A stretch of 64,000 nucleotides of DNA from Thozetella sp. PMI_491 (Eukaryota > Ascomycota > Sordariomycetes > Chaetosphaeriales > Chaetosphaeriaceae). Numbering within the stretch: position 1 is the first letter of the stretch; each line of letters opens with the position of its first letter. The translations under genes and the position numbers were made by a program. The notes under the pieces are model-generated. The model did no database searches. It had not been told where the DNA came from and worked only from the letters and a program-made list of their open reading frames with translations. Location of the stretch: the NCBI GenBank assembly GCA_021432635.1, contig MU270079.1, positions 1-64,000 on the forward strand, given 5' to 3'. Below, piece after piece: positions 55,590 to 64,000 of the stretch.

Positions 55590-56351
55590 TCAAGCAGCCG
55601 CCGCCCTTGCCTTTGCAATCCGGGCCTTGGTGCCCGCGATAATCTTCTCCTCATCGTAGATACTGGTTATGCTGGGGTGCTTGGACACGGCCGCCGCCCA
55701 CTTCGAGAAGTTAGGCGCCCTCTCCTCAACAGCCTGCTTCAAGCCGGACGGGTAGACCTCCGCATTGGCCAAGCTGGTGAGGCGGATGACGAAAGACCCC
55801 GTCAGAACCTCGGCGAGCGTGAGCTTGTCACTGCCGCCAAAGAAGGGCGCCGCGTCGGCGAGCAGCGGCTCGACCTCCTTCACGAGCGATGCGACCGCAT
55901 TCTCAATGAGTGGGGTGGCCTCATCGTCACTCTTGACGCTGAAGAGCTTGAACAGGTGGCTCTGGAACTTGGAGAAATAAGCATCAACGAAGAAAGCGAT
56001 TTTAGCCCGCCGGAGAGCGCCGCCCTCGTCTGTAGAGGCAGGAACCAGATGCGATGGGTACTGGTCGGTCAGGAAGCCTGCTACAATACCCGACTCCGGG
56101 ATGATGGTGCCGTTGTAAGAGATAGTAGGCACCAAGCCGCGCGGATTGATGGCGAGGTACTCCGGGGTGCGGGGCGTGTCAAGATCGATGATGACCTCCT
56201 CAAAAGGCACCTTGAGCTCCTCGAGCGCGATGTGCGCACGGTGCGCCCCTGGAGATATGTGTTAACCAGCGGGTCGGCAACTACCAGCTCCTTGGGGAAG
56301 CTCACAAGGGCACCGGTGGTTGGTGTACAAGATGATCTTTGCGTCCGCCAT
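55590..56351 (-). CDS. Omega-type glutathione S-transferase
   Basis: Thiol transferase acting on glutathione conjugates or disulphides. Exons 56306-56351 and 55590-56248 give 234 residues. The thioredoxin-like N domain has the CPWAHRA motif created at the exon join; its Cys is the catalytic residue of omega-class GSTs. Downstream come the cis-Pro segment GLVPTISYNG, the glutathione-binding IIPESG and the helical C domain. The donor CCTT|GTGAGC is the only one giving CPWA in frame. No targeting signal. It sits on the opposite side of PEX16 with a 719-bp gap. Confidence 0.9.
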
Positions 56352-57476
56352 GGTTTCTTGTCTCTGTCAGGTATGTCTGCTCTGTTTCTTCACTATCGTT
56401 TCTTCACGTTTACTAGGGAGACTCCAATTACGATAGAAGGTGAACAAGGCCGGATTCTATGTAACAAAGGTTTGCCCAGCAGTATTAATAGCTTGGTCGG
56501 ACTTAAGGGAGGTCGTGCCCCTCCGCAAGCCCCTCCCCCCACTGCCAATGAGCTCCATGGTATCGATGGCGCGACACCTGCTCTCTTTGGAGTGCTCGCT
56601 CTCTTGGTGTGGGTTAAGGCACCGGAAGGCCGGGTGATTTATAAGCGGCGCATGAACGACCCCGCGTCCGAGTTACACACACAAGTCCGATGCTGATGAG
56701 GTGCTTCGTGGCGTCCGGGAGCCGGCAGCTGCGTGCGGTGCGCAATTCTGTCCGATTATTTAAATGATTCCCAAGCTGAAAAGGGCAGGCACAGCGCTGG
56801 GTTGGGATAAACTTATCGAGTCGAGCCGCATCTGATGTACATATAGCGGCGCGTCTAGCCGAAAGGGGCCTTCATACGACGCCCGTCTGACGTCCATTAT
56901 CGCGCCTGGGTCGCTCGCTACCTCCTTTACAGGGCACTCGACAAACCTGGGAGTGTCAAAACAAGTCATGAAGTCGTCATTCGCCGCCTGTAGTTGTCGC
57001 AGGCAAGTGCGTGTGCCGGCAAACAAAACCCACCGTGGTGGAGCTGAAGCCAGTGCTCAAATCCTTCAAGAGCTGCCTTCAGCGGAGCTCAGCTGCCGAG
57101 GTGTGCGATTGTGGTAGCCCGAGTTGGCATATATAACCCCCCGGGCCTATCTTGACCCGTCTTTATTTGCAAGTCCCGGCTAAACCATCCGTCATTCCAT
57201 ACAACCTGTGAGGCTCATAGGAGCTAGACAAGACCGGAGCTCATTAAATCGCACTCTAGTTGGCGTCTCCTTGCATGAAGCCATGCCGGGATCTCGCTAT
57301 CCGCCGTCGACTATCTCGACGGCCGGCCGCCAAGAACGCGGTCTAAGATGAGTGTCTCTGCTCACAGCGCAGATATCAAGCCTTCGGGGCCTCTGGATAG
57401 GTAGTTTGCGCCTTTATAGCTCTCAGGACGAGTGAGGCAGCGTACGACCGGTCCCGACTGCAAGCCACCGTCCACC
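56352..57476. other. Divergent region, GST and second AA9 gene
   Basis: No gene is seen. A TATATAA at 57130-57136 lies about 340 bp before the AA9 start codon. Confidence 0.45.
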
Positions 57477-58939
57477 ATGAAGTGCCGATCTTTACTCGCC
57501 GCCTCCGTCGCGGCCTCCAACATTGCAATCGCGCAGGCGCACTGCTTTATCTGGGTACAATCATCGCACTACTCCCCTGGGGGAGGACAGTGGAGCTCAC
57601 AGCATACAGGGCGTGTTTGTGAATGGCGTCGATCAAGGAACTTTCCGCGCGGTCAGGACGCCGCCCTATAATGCCCCGCCACCAAAGGGCTATGCGAACT
57701 CGCCAGTGAAGGACCTGGACTCGATCGACTTGAGATGCAATGTGCTGGGAGAGAACCAATCCCCGTACACCATCCAGGTCGAGCCGGGTGACCATCTAAC
57801 CTTTGATTGGTATGTCACCGGCCCGGTGGTTGGACCTCAGCGCACGCCGAATTGCCAAGGGATTCAGGGCTAATAATCCCCAGGCACCATGACAAGCGAA
57901 CGGATACCGACGATGTCATTGCGGCTTCACATCACGGTACGCACCGCCTCGCGCGGAATCGGCGGAGCCGGGGCCTCATGGACTGACTGCTCTGCAGGAC
58001 CTGCCCTGATCTACATGTCTCCTGATCCTCCAGCTGAGAACTCGTTCGTCAAGGTGTGGGAGAAGGGATTGTATGAGATGAGCCCCGAGCCTCACGGCCC
58101 CGGAAAGTGGGCGACGACTGCAGACATTGCGGCCAACAACGGCAAGATGAATTTCCGCGTACCGGCGGGTCTGAAGCCTGGGCAGTACGCGATGCCTCCC
58201 TCCCCGTCACCCGACCGATGCCTGAAGACTGACGACGAGAGTAGCTACCTAATTCGGGCCGAAATGATCGCTCTGCATGAGGGCGATGCTGCGTACAACG
58301 TGAACCCTATTCGCGGCGCCCAATTTTACCCCAACTGCGTCCAGATCGAAGTCGTTGGGAACGGCACTGTGTCACTGCCCGAAGGTGTCTCTTTCCCTGG
58401 AGCCTACAAGTGTAAGTGTTTCTTGTGTTTTGAACCGCCTCGTGGTGTCTCCTGGGAGGCGTTGCATGCCTGAAGTCGCTTCAGGCAAGAGTTCTCCCCC
58501 GAGATGTAGCTAAGGCTACCCACGACCTTCCGCAAATGCCGATAGTTTTGCTGACAACCCCTAGATACCGACCCGGGCGTAGTTTATGACGTAAGTCGAA
58601 TAGATCGACCAAGGCATCTGCTGGTATCGATGGATAGCTGACCGGCCGCAGGTGTATTGCTCCACTAAGACTACGTCTCTCACGAAATCGTGCATCACAA
58701 CATACGAGATACCGGGACCTACTGTGTGGTCAGGAGCCTGGACCGAGACGACATCGGTCCCGCTGGGTCAAGTGACGGGGGCTACTGCTGTAACGCGCTG
58801 GAACAGCTGGATCCAGAAGTCGGTGGTCACGAGCGCCACTTTCGACGGGAGTTCGGTCAAGGTGGTTGGGACTTCAACATACCAGGCGAAGTGGTCCAGC
58901 ACCTACGAGACGCCGGCACCGAGTGCCGCAGCAGTGTAA
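57477..58939 (+). CDS. AA9 lytic polysaccharide monooxygenase (second)
   Basis: Secreted copper monooxygenase acting on cellulose or other glucans. Seven exons (57477-57554, 57610-57809, 57884-57936, 57998-58184, 58245-58411, 58565-58590, 58652-58939) give 332 residues. A signal peptide precedes His22 (HCFIWGVFVNGVDQG). The second copper His is in the ASHHGPALIY run formed by exons 3 and 4, and the axial Tyr is in FYPNCVQI. The exon 4/5 join gives PGHYLIRAEM, with His where Gln is usual. The C-terminal half after residue 235 is a long Ser/Thr-rich tail (YCSTKTTSLTKSC) with no CBM1. It differs from the 35-kb copy in domain length, so the two are not recent duplicates. Confidence 0.9.
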
Positions 58940-59807
58940 CTCTTCGCCGCACGGCGGCCTCGATCGCAGGGCTCGGTGCAGGTGACCCGGATCTCGGCGC
59001 GGTCTAGATTACTATCCAACCATGGTCCTTGCGAATTCGGATCCGTGACGTACATATGCAAACCCTCCCCTATTCGATAGTTGATGCGCCGTGCCGACGT
59101 CGCGACAAGTCGGTGAACCGAAAGGGTTGGGCTATTCCTCCAGTCCTCTCTCGGAGAGGTCTTCGCACCCTCAGCCGCCCAATGAGAGCCACATGGTGAG
59201 GAGCGTATCAGTGCATGCTTGCTTGTTTCCCGCAGGTAGGGTAGCGGCACTGTCCAGCCATGCGCAGCTATCCCGCGGGATATACGCGCCGGACACAGCG
59301 CCGATGCATCCCTTGCAGCATTTCACACGCAGCTTGCCAACAATGTAGGTGGGTAGGTGCTGCAGGTTCATCCTGTTTGGTCTGCTAGGTCCTGAAGCTC
59401 CAAGCTGTTGGTCCACATTGCTTTTGGCACCTTGTTCTCAAATACCCGTCTTCCCCTGTATTGCTGTACATGGAAGAGCCATCTCGTCATATGTCCCCAA
59501 ATGAATGTGATCGACCTAGCCGCTCTAAGTTGAGCATCGTTGCTCCTACTAGGAAGGATTTTTGTCGTTTTCCTGCCTACACCAGAGGGGTGCGGTCATC
59601 ATTCGCCTAGCTCGACCCTGACATTCTGCAAGGTCTAAATCCGGCAATGTTCTCCCACCGTCTACAGTTGAGTGTCCGTTCCCCCTTGACCTTGTGTGGC
59701 ATATTCGCGAGACGAATGAGGATCCACAGGAAACGCATGGCTACCTACTGCCGCGCTTGCATGGCATCCATGTTGGCCGGCGCGTGGCGTCAGAGCGAAC
59801 GCCAGCC
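58940..59807. other. Intergenic
   Basis: 3' flank of the AA9 gene. The next gene's frame continues upstream without an ATG, so an upstream exon is possible. Confidence 0.4.
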
Positions 59808-60923
59808 ATGTTCCGCTACCAACGAGCCGCCGTGAAGCAGCGAGGCACGATTCTGGGTAAGAAGGAAGAAGATGATGATGCCTGGGAGAGCCGCTCGCTC
59901 GTGCTCTGCCTTAGGCCCCTGAACCACGGCGGTCGGGATCCTGACTTGTGTCCTAGCCAAGCACGACCTCGGTTCGCCTGGTTGGACGCCCCTAGATACC
60001 CGCCAGAGCCATTCCGGTACCAGACAAGCTCGCCCAAGTTTGTTATATTCTTCCTCGGGTCCGAGAACACGATGGGCGTCGACGTCAGAGTGCGGCTGAC
60101 AAGAGGGTGGCGCTTCGGCCATACGACTCCCGAGGCACAGCCCGAGGATCACGCCAATGGTACCTCGGTCTACTGGGAGCTGGCCGTCTTTGTAGACGGA
60201 GAGAGCCCCTCCATGCTGGACTTGGAGAGCAACAAGGCATGCGACTACTTGACTTGGGAGGCGTGGCCGGACAGGAGAGCTTTAGATGGAGCAGAGCAAG
60301 GCCAGAACTTGGCGGAACTGTCGGGCCCCGAACGAGACCGGCACCTGGCCCTCTCTGGTTGCGAATCGACACTTACAGTATCAGTTAGTGATGGAGAGAC
60401 GGAGATTGACAACGAGGCGGAACGTCTTGGAGAGCCAGAGGCCCGCGAGCTCTCCTCCAACTTTCTCCGCTGCGTCTACTCGCCACTCGCCCCAGCCAAC
60501 GCCCTCGTCCTGCCAATAACTGACTTTATTCCCTACCTCTACGAGACCCTCCAGAACCTTGGGATGAACGAAGTTTTCTGCAGTGCCTTCACCGCGCTCT
60601 GGCTGCCCTACTTTCAGGCCATCGACGCCTCGGGACAGGACATTGCCTTCCGCTTCATGTCGCAAGCGGAGCTTTCTCAGTGGGCGGCCCTCGATGTGGA
60701 CGCAGACACGGTGACGCGAGTCTTTTTGGTGTTCGAAGGGGTCGATACCACTCCGCACTGCCACGTCTCACCCTGGGCCGGCCGGCGGTCTACCCGGGCC
60801 GACGCCGAGGCGGTGCGGTGGGCCGAGAGGACGGGGATCGATGTGCACGACACAACGGACGCCGCTATGTTCCGGGCCGTGGAGCTAGGGGCCTGGCGAT
60901 GGGATGATCTGGGAGTCAAATGA
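59808..60923 (+). CDS. Conserved fungal protein of unknown function
   Basis: About 371 residues from the first in-frame ATG (MFRYQRAAVKQRG), although the open frame extends back to 59694, so the start is uncertain. The middle has YWELAVFVDGESPSMLDLES and ANALVLPITDFIPYLYETL; the block NLGMNEVFCSAFTALWLPYF followed by a FRFMSQAEL element looks like a conserved fungal family of unknown role. No signal peptide, membrane helix or known catalytic motif is visible. It is a single exon in the part examined. Confidence 0.65.
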   Translation: MFRYQRAAVKQRGTILGKKEEDDDAWESRSLVLCLRPLNHGGRDPDLCPSQARPRFAWLDAPRYPPEPFRYQTSSPKFVIFFLGSENTMGVDVRVRLTRGWRFGHTTPEAQPEDHANGTSVYWELAVFVDGESPSMLDLESNKACDYLTWEAWPDRRALDGAEQGQNLAELSGPERDRHLALSGCESTLTVSVSDGETEIDNEAERLGEPEARELSSNFLRCVYSPLAPANALVLPITDFIPYLYETLQNLGMNEVFCSAFTALWLPYFQAIDASGQDIAFRFMSQAELSQWAALDVDADTVTRVFLVFEGVDTTPHCHVSPWAGRRSTRADAEAVRWAERTGIDVHDTTDAAMFRAVELGAWRWDDLGVK

Positions 60924-61314
60924 AAAATAAATAGGTGGATGAGAGTGTGCGAAGGTGTCTTGACTATATGGATGAGCGAGGCTCGAGGAGTAGTGGACCT
61001 TGACGCTCGTTTGGACACCTTGAACTTAGATGCACAATGATGATACGAAAAGTGTTCCGTATACTATGTATTTGGTGTGGACATCTACATCTAAAAAATT
61101 GCAATTGAACCTCTCCTATAGGCAGATCTTGGCTGTATGTGCCGTATAGGTCGGATGTACCCGTGAAACAGCTTTCGTGGCGGCTAAATCCCAACGCCTG
61201 GAACTACCCTTCGCAGGACTTGCCATCACACGTGGCGCTTTCTGGAAAGCTTTATTTGTTTCCTATTTCATAAAAAGTCTCGCTGGTCTCCAGAACGGCT
61301 TAAGGTGCAGCCCC
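60924..61314. other. Intergenic
   Basis: No gene is seen. The next frame is open back to 61177, but the segment before 61315 precedes the signal peptide. Confidence 0.5.
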
Positions 61315-62715
61315 ATGTTGCTGGCCGTTGCACTCTTGTTGCTTGCCCAGCGAGCGCTCGGCGCCGACCAGTGCGGATGGAACCCGCGCTCGCTGTGGCC
61401 ACTAGAGAGAAAGACGGCATGCCCTCCCCTGCTAGATGAACATGCAGGTGACAACCCAGGAGGCTGGACACCATGGACGCACCCACCGTATTGCGCGGGC
61501 TCGAGCTTCTGCGTCTATACCAACGCCATGATCCCGCGCCGCGATGGTATCAGCATCATCACCACCCCGGAGATTGCTGCTACATCCATGAGTTTATTTG
61601 AGCACATCTTCGACCTGCCATTTGCAAACAGGTCCAAGACCTATGATGGCAATCTATACGAGCTGCGTGACGTCCCCGGGAAGGGCAAGGGCGCGATCGC
61701 AACCCGCAGGATTGCTCGTGATATGGTCATCATGATCGATCCTGCCATCATGATGGCGACGGTGGAGTATCCAGCCGATGTTCAGCGTGAGCAGGTGCAA
61801 GATATCCTGCAACGCGGCGCGGAGCAGTTGCGGGATCCAAACAGAGTGCTGGGACTGGCCCAGAAGGGTACACCTGGTGCCTCAGTGGTGGAGGATGTAT
61901 TGATCACCAACTCATTCGGCGTGAGCGTGGATGGAAACTCATATATGGGCCTTTTTCCTGAGCTGTCGGTGAGTGAGGATGACTGGAGTCGACACTATTT
62001 GAGGTTGCTCACTCATTTGCAGAGATTCAATCACGCTTGTCACCCCAAGTGAGTAATCGTGAACTACAAGCACCGGATTAGAGCTGGAGTGGACTAATGG
62101 AGCAAAGCGCCTTTATACATTTTTCGGAAACAACCATGGCCGTGACGATGTGGGCATCTCATAACATCGAGCCAGGCGAGGAGATAACGATCAGCTGTAA
62201 GTTGCCATGCCGGGCCTTATGGAACTTGGTCCTATTACACCAACTCATCACTCGCAGATTTGGACTTTGGTTCGCCTTACCCGGAGCGCCAAGAGATGCT
62301 CCGTGATGTCTGGGGCTTTGAGTGCAAATGCGCCATGTGCTCTGCCCCTGTCGAAGAGAGAGAAGCCTCGGACGAGAGGAGGAACAAGGTCCGGGCCCTC
62401 CACTCAGAGATCACGCGCATCCTGAACCAAGGCGAATTTCTCGAAGCAGTCAAAGTGAACGAGGAGTTGCTGCGCGTTGTGGATGAGGAGGACCTGATGT
62501 CCCACTACGGAGAATATTTCGAGATACCGGCGCAGCTGTACAACGCAGTCGGCGATTACGAGAAAGCAGAAAAGTTCACGCGCATGGTGCTGCACGAGCT
62601 CCAGGGTTATGGAACACCCGGTGAGGTGGATAAAGTCAAGATCCAGAAGTTTACGAAGCTTTTGAGCAAGATCCAGGAGAAGAGAAAACGGAAGCGGAGA
62701 CAGGATGGACATTGA
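61315..62715 (+). CDS. SET-domain protein with a signal peptide
   Basis: Putative lysine methyltransferase of the SET5/SMYD-like class. Exons 61315-62048, 62108-62196 and 62258-62715 give 426 residues. The first 20 residues are a strong signal sequence (LLAVALLLLAQRALG), followed by a Cys-containing segment (YCAGSSFCVYT). The SET core has GAIATRRIARDM, the NHACHPN motif made by the first exon join, and the GEEITISY motif made by the second. The post-SET-like FECKCAMCSAP follows, then a TPR-like helical tail ending in a basic run (KRKRKRRQDGH). The ER signal is odd for an enzyme expected in nucleus or cytosol. Confidence 0.85.
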
Positions 62716-62914
62716 AGTATGTATAGGGTAGTCCGCAATATATACAGATGTGCTGCCGCGAGCCAAGGCCCCTAAGCATTCTCGCGAGCGATGGGATAGT
62801 GGCCATTTAGTTGTCGGTCTCGGGCCCGATCTCAAAGTCGGGCTCCTCCGATTGCTCGTTCTCACGCTTCTTGTTGTCAGGCTCCGATGGTATCTCGAAA
62901 TCCGGCTCATCGAC

Positions 62915-63076
62915 CTACTCGTTCCCCCTCTTCCTCATTTCCGCTTTGGGCCCAATTAAGTCGCGCTTGGAAACCTCATCGACGCGGGCGACAAGCTTAC
63001 CGTCCTTAACGACCATGCCAGCCGGGTAGGCAGCTGCAAGGGCGGCGAGCGAGGCGAGGAGCACGGCGGCACGCAT
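62915..63076 (-). CDS. Small secreted Kex2-type peptide precursor
   Basis: A 53-residue frame with a signal peptide (RAAVLLASLAALAAA) followed by a short acidic/basic region with KR sites (EVSKRDL, MRKRGNE). The sequence just beyond, to about 62807, is open in the same frame and holds two related acidic units sharing EEPDFEI or DEPDFEI and separated by KKR. The locus thus looks like a precursor of repeated peptides cut by a Kex2-like protease, with about one break between its parts. The product is unknown; its mature peptides resemble no named family I can be sure of. It converges on the SET gene. Confidence 0.55.
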   Translation of the reverse strand: MRAAVLLASLAALAAAYPAGMVVKDGKLVARVDEVSKRDLIGPKAEMRKRGNE

Positions 63077-64000
63077 GATGCGATTATGTATGGTGCCGGT
63101 AGAAAAGAGCGCTGCTCGAGTGTGAAGAAGAAGAGGCGACTAGCGCGGAGAAAGGTAGAGTAGCATAGAATAGAACTAGACTGGATGGAGAGAGAGGGGG
63201 GGAACATACTACAAGTTTGCGTGCGGTGGGTTGATTGGGTTTTATGGGGTCGGTCACTGGTGCCGATCTGTTACCATTGCGAGTCCGGACGACAACTTGC
63301 CGCAGGCATCTACTACTCTCCAGGGTTCGTTGCAACTCAGTCTTGGCCGTCGAAACGCGAAGGGAGCTCGGCAAACCCCGTCGCCGGGGCCAGTGCCAGG
63401 CCTACAAACAGGCCCCAAAAGCAAGCACAGCTTGGGTTGGGTGACTGGAGCTAAACATGAGAACAAAAACCCCAGGTGAGTTGCGATCGGATGGTTCATA
63501 ACGCGTTTGGGGAACTGGGGTATGCTTGGTCGTTGTTGGCTGATCGAATGAGTGCTTCAGTGCGGTTCGGGCTGTCGTGTTTCGTCTCCACGGATTGGAT
63601 CCACACGGTTTCAGGCTTGGCGTGGGGGGGGAAGAATTGCATAGGCGATCTCACATAGAGTTTTGGCGAGGATTCCCGGCCACTCTGGGAGATCTGTAGG
63701 GGGTCTGGGGTGTAGTTGCTGATAGCTGAGCGGCAGTGAGGATAGTCGGCGAGATACGAACCTCACCGTGAAGTGGCCGAGCTGCAGGGGCAAGTACGCA
63801 GATAAGCCTTTTCATAGCGCTAAATGAGCATTCTGGAAAGATTCCGAAGAAATCTCTTGTAAACTACCACATTTCGAATCGAACGAGCAAGCTACGATAC
63901 TCTCTATATAATCCCTTTTGGGCCGCTCCCCTTTGAGCACCGAGGTGCGATGTTCGCGCCATTGCTAATCTATCTCGCCAAGTTCGTCCGTCCCTCAACG
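63077..64000. other. Intergenic to window end
   Basis: Promoter of the small precursor gene and unassigned sequence. Frames near 63200-63500 are overlapping shadows with no recognisable product. Confidence 0.45.

Noticed and set aside
1-64000. CRISPR arrays, rRNA genes, or LTR and virus-like elements
   Set aside because: None seen: no spaced direct repeats, no rRNA-like blocks, and no reverse transcriptase, integrase or capsid motifs in the translated frames.

Overview
The window is nuclear DNA of a filamentous ascomycete. The evidence is short introns (about 48-150 nt) with GT-AG ends and CTAAC/CTGAC-like branch sites, fungal-only families (HacA, NUO-20.9, AA9 LPMOs, a fungal transcription-factor-like protein, a hydrophobin-like peptide) and GC-rich coding sequence. 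Protein resemblance and the two AA9 genes suggest a Sordariomycete, perhaps Sordariales/Chaetomiaceae. That placement is inferred from memory of family sequences, not from a search.

Layout. 1-7.2 kb: a seven-helix membrane protein, a copper amine oxidase and an unrecognised reading frame. 7.6-23 kb: an accessory-looking block with a SINE-like insertion, an aldo-keto reductase, a secreted phospholipase C-type phosphoesterase, a membrane-anchored multicopper oxidase, a fungal transcription-factor-like regulator, a short-chain dehydrogenase, a foldback inverted-repeat element and a cytochrome P450. The redox enzymes plus a regulator resemble a tailoring cluster, but no PKS, NRPS or terpene synthase lies in the window. 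24-27 kb: an RBR-type E3 ligase and an eight-cysteine hydrophobin-like gene.

27.7-43.9 kb is a core-gene region: an alpha-arrestin, the Ski2 RNA helicase, an AA9 LPMO, a six-helix membrane protein, the fork-protection factor Csm3, the complex I subunit NUO-20.9, the ESCRT-III subunit Did2 and a DUF427 protein. About 5 kb of gene-poor sequence then leads to hacA, the unfolded-protein-response bZIP factor, with its 20-nt Ire1 intron. 51-63 kb holds a secreted intradiol-dioxygenase-like protein, Pex16, an omega-type glutathione S-transferase, a second AA9 LPMO, a conserved unknown, a SET-domain protein with a signal peptide and a small Kex2-type peptide precursor.

Most unusual sequence features: a probable AT-AC intron in the first LPMO gene; three GC-AG introns within 13 kb; a hacA 3' part open in two frames; a small repeat-bearing secreted precursor at 62.8-63.1 kb; and a foldback element at 19.6-20.1 kb. 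Exon joins were worked out by hand from phase and family motifs, so boundaries are predictions.
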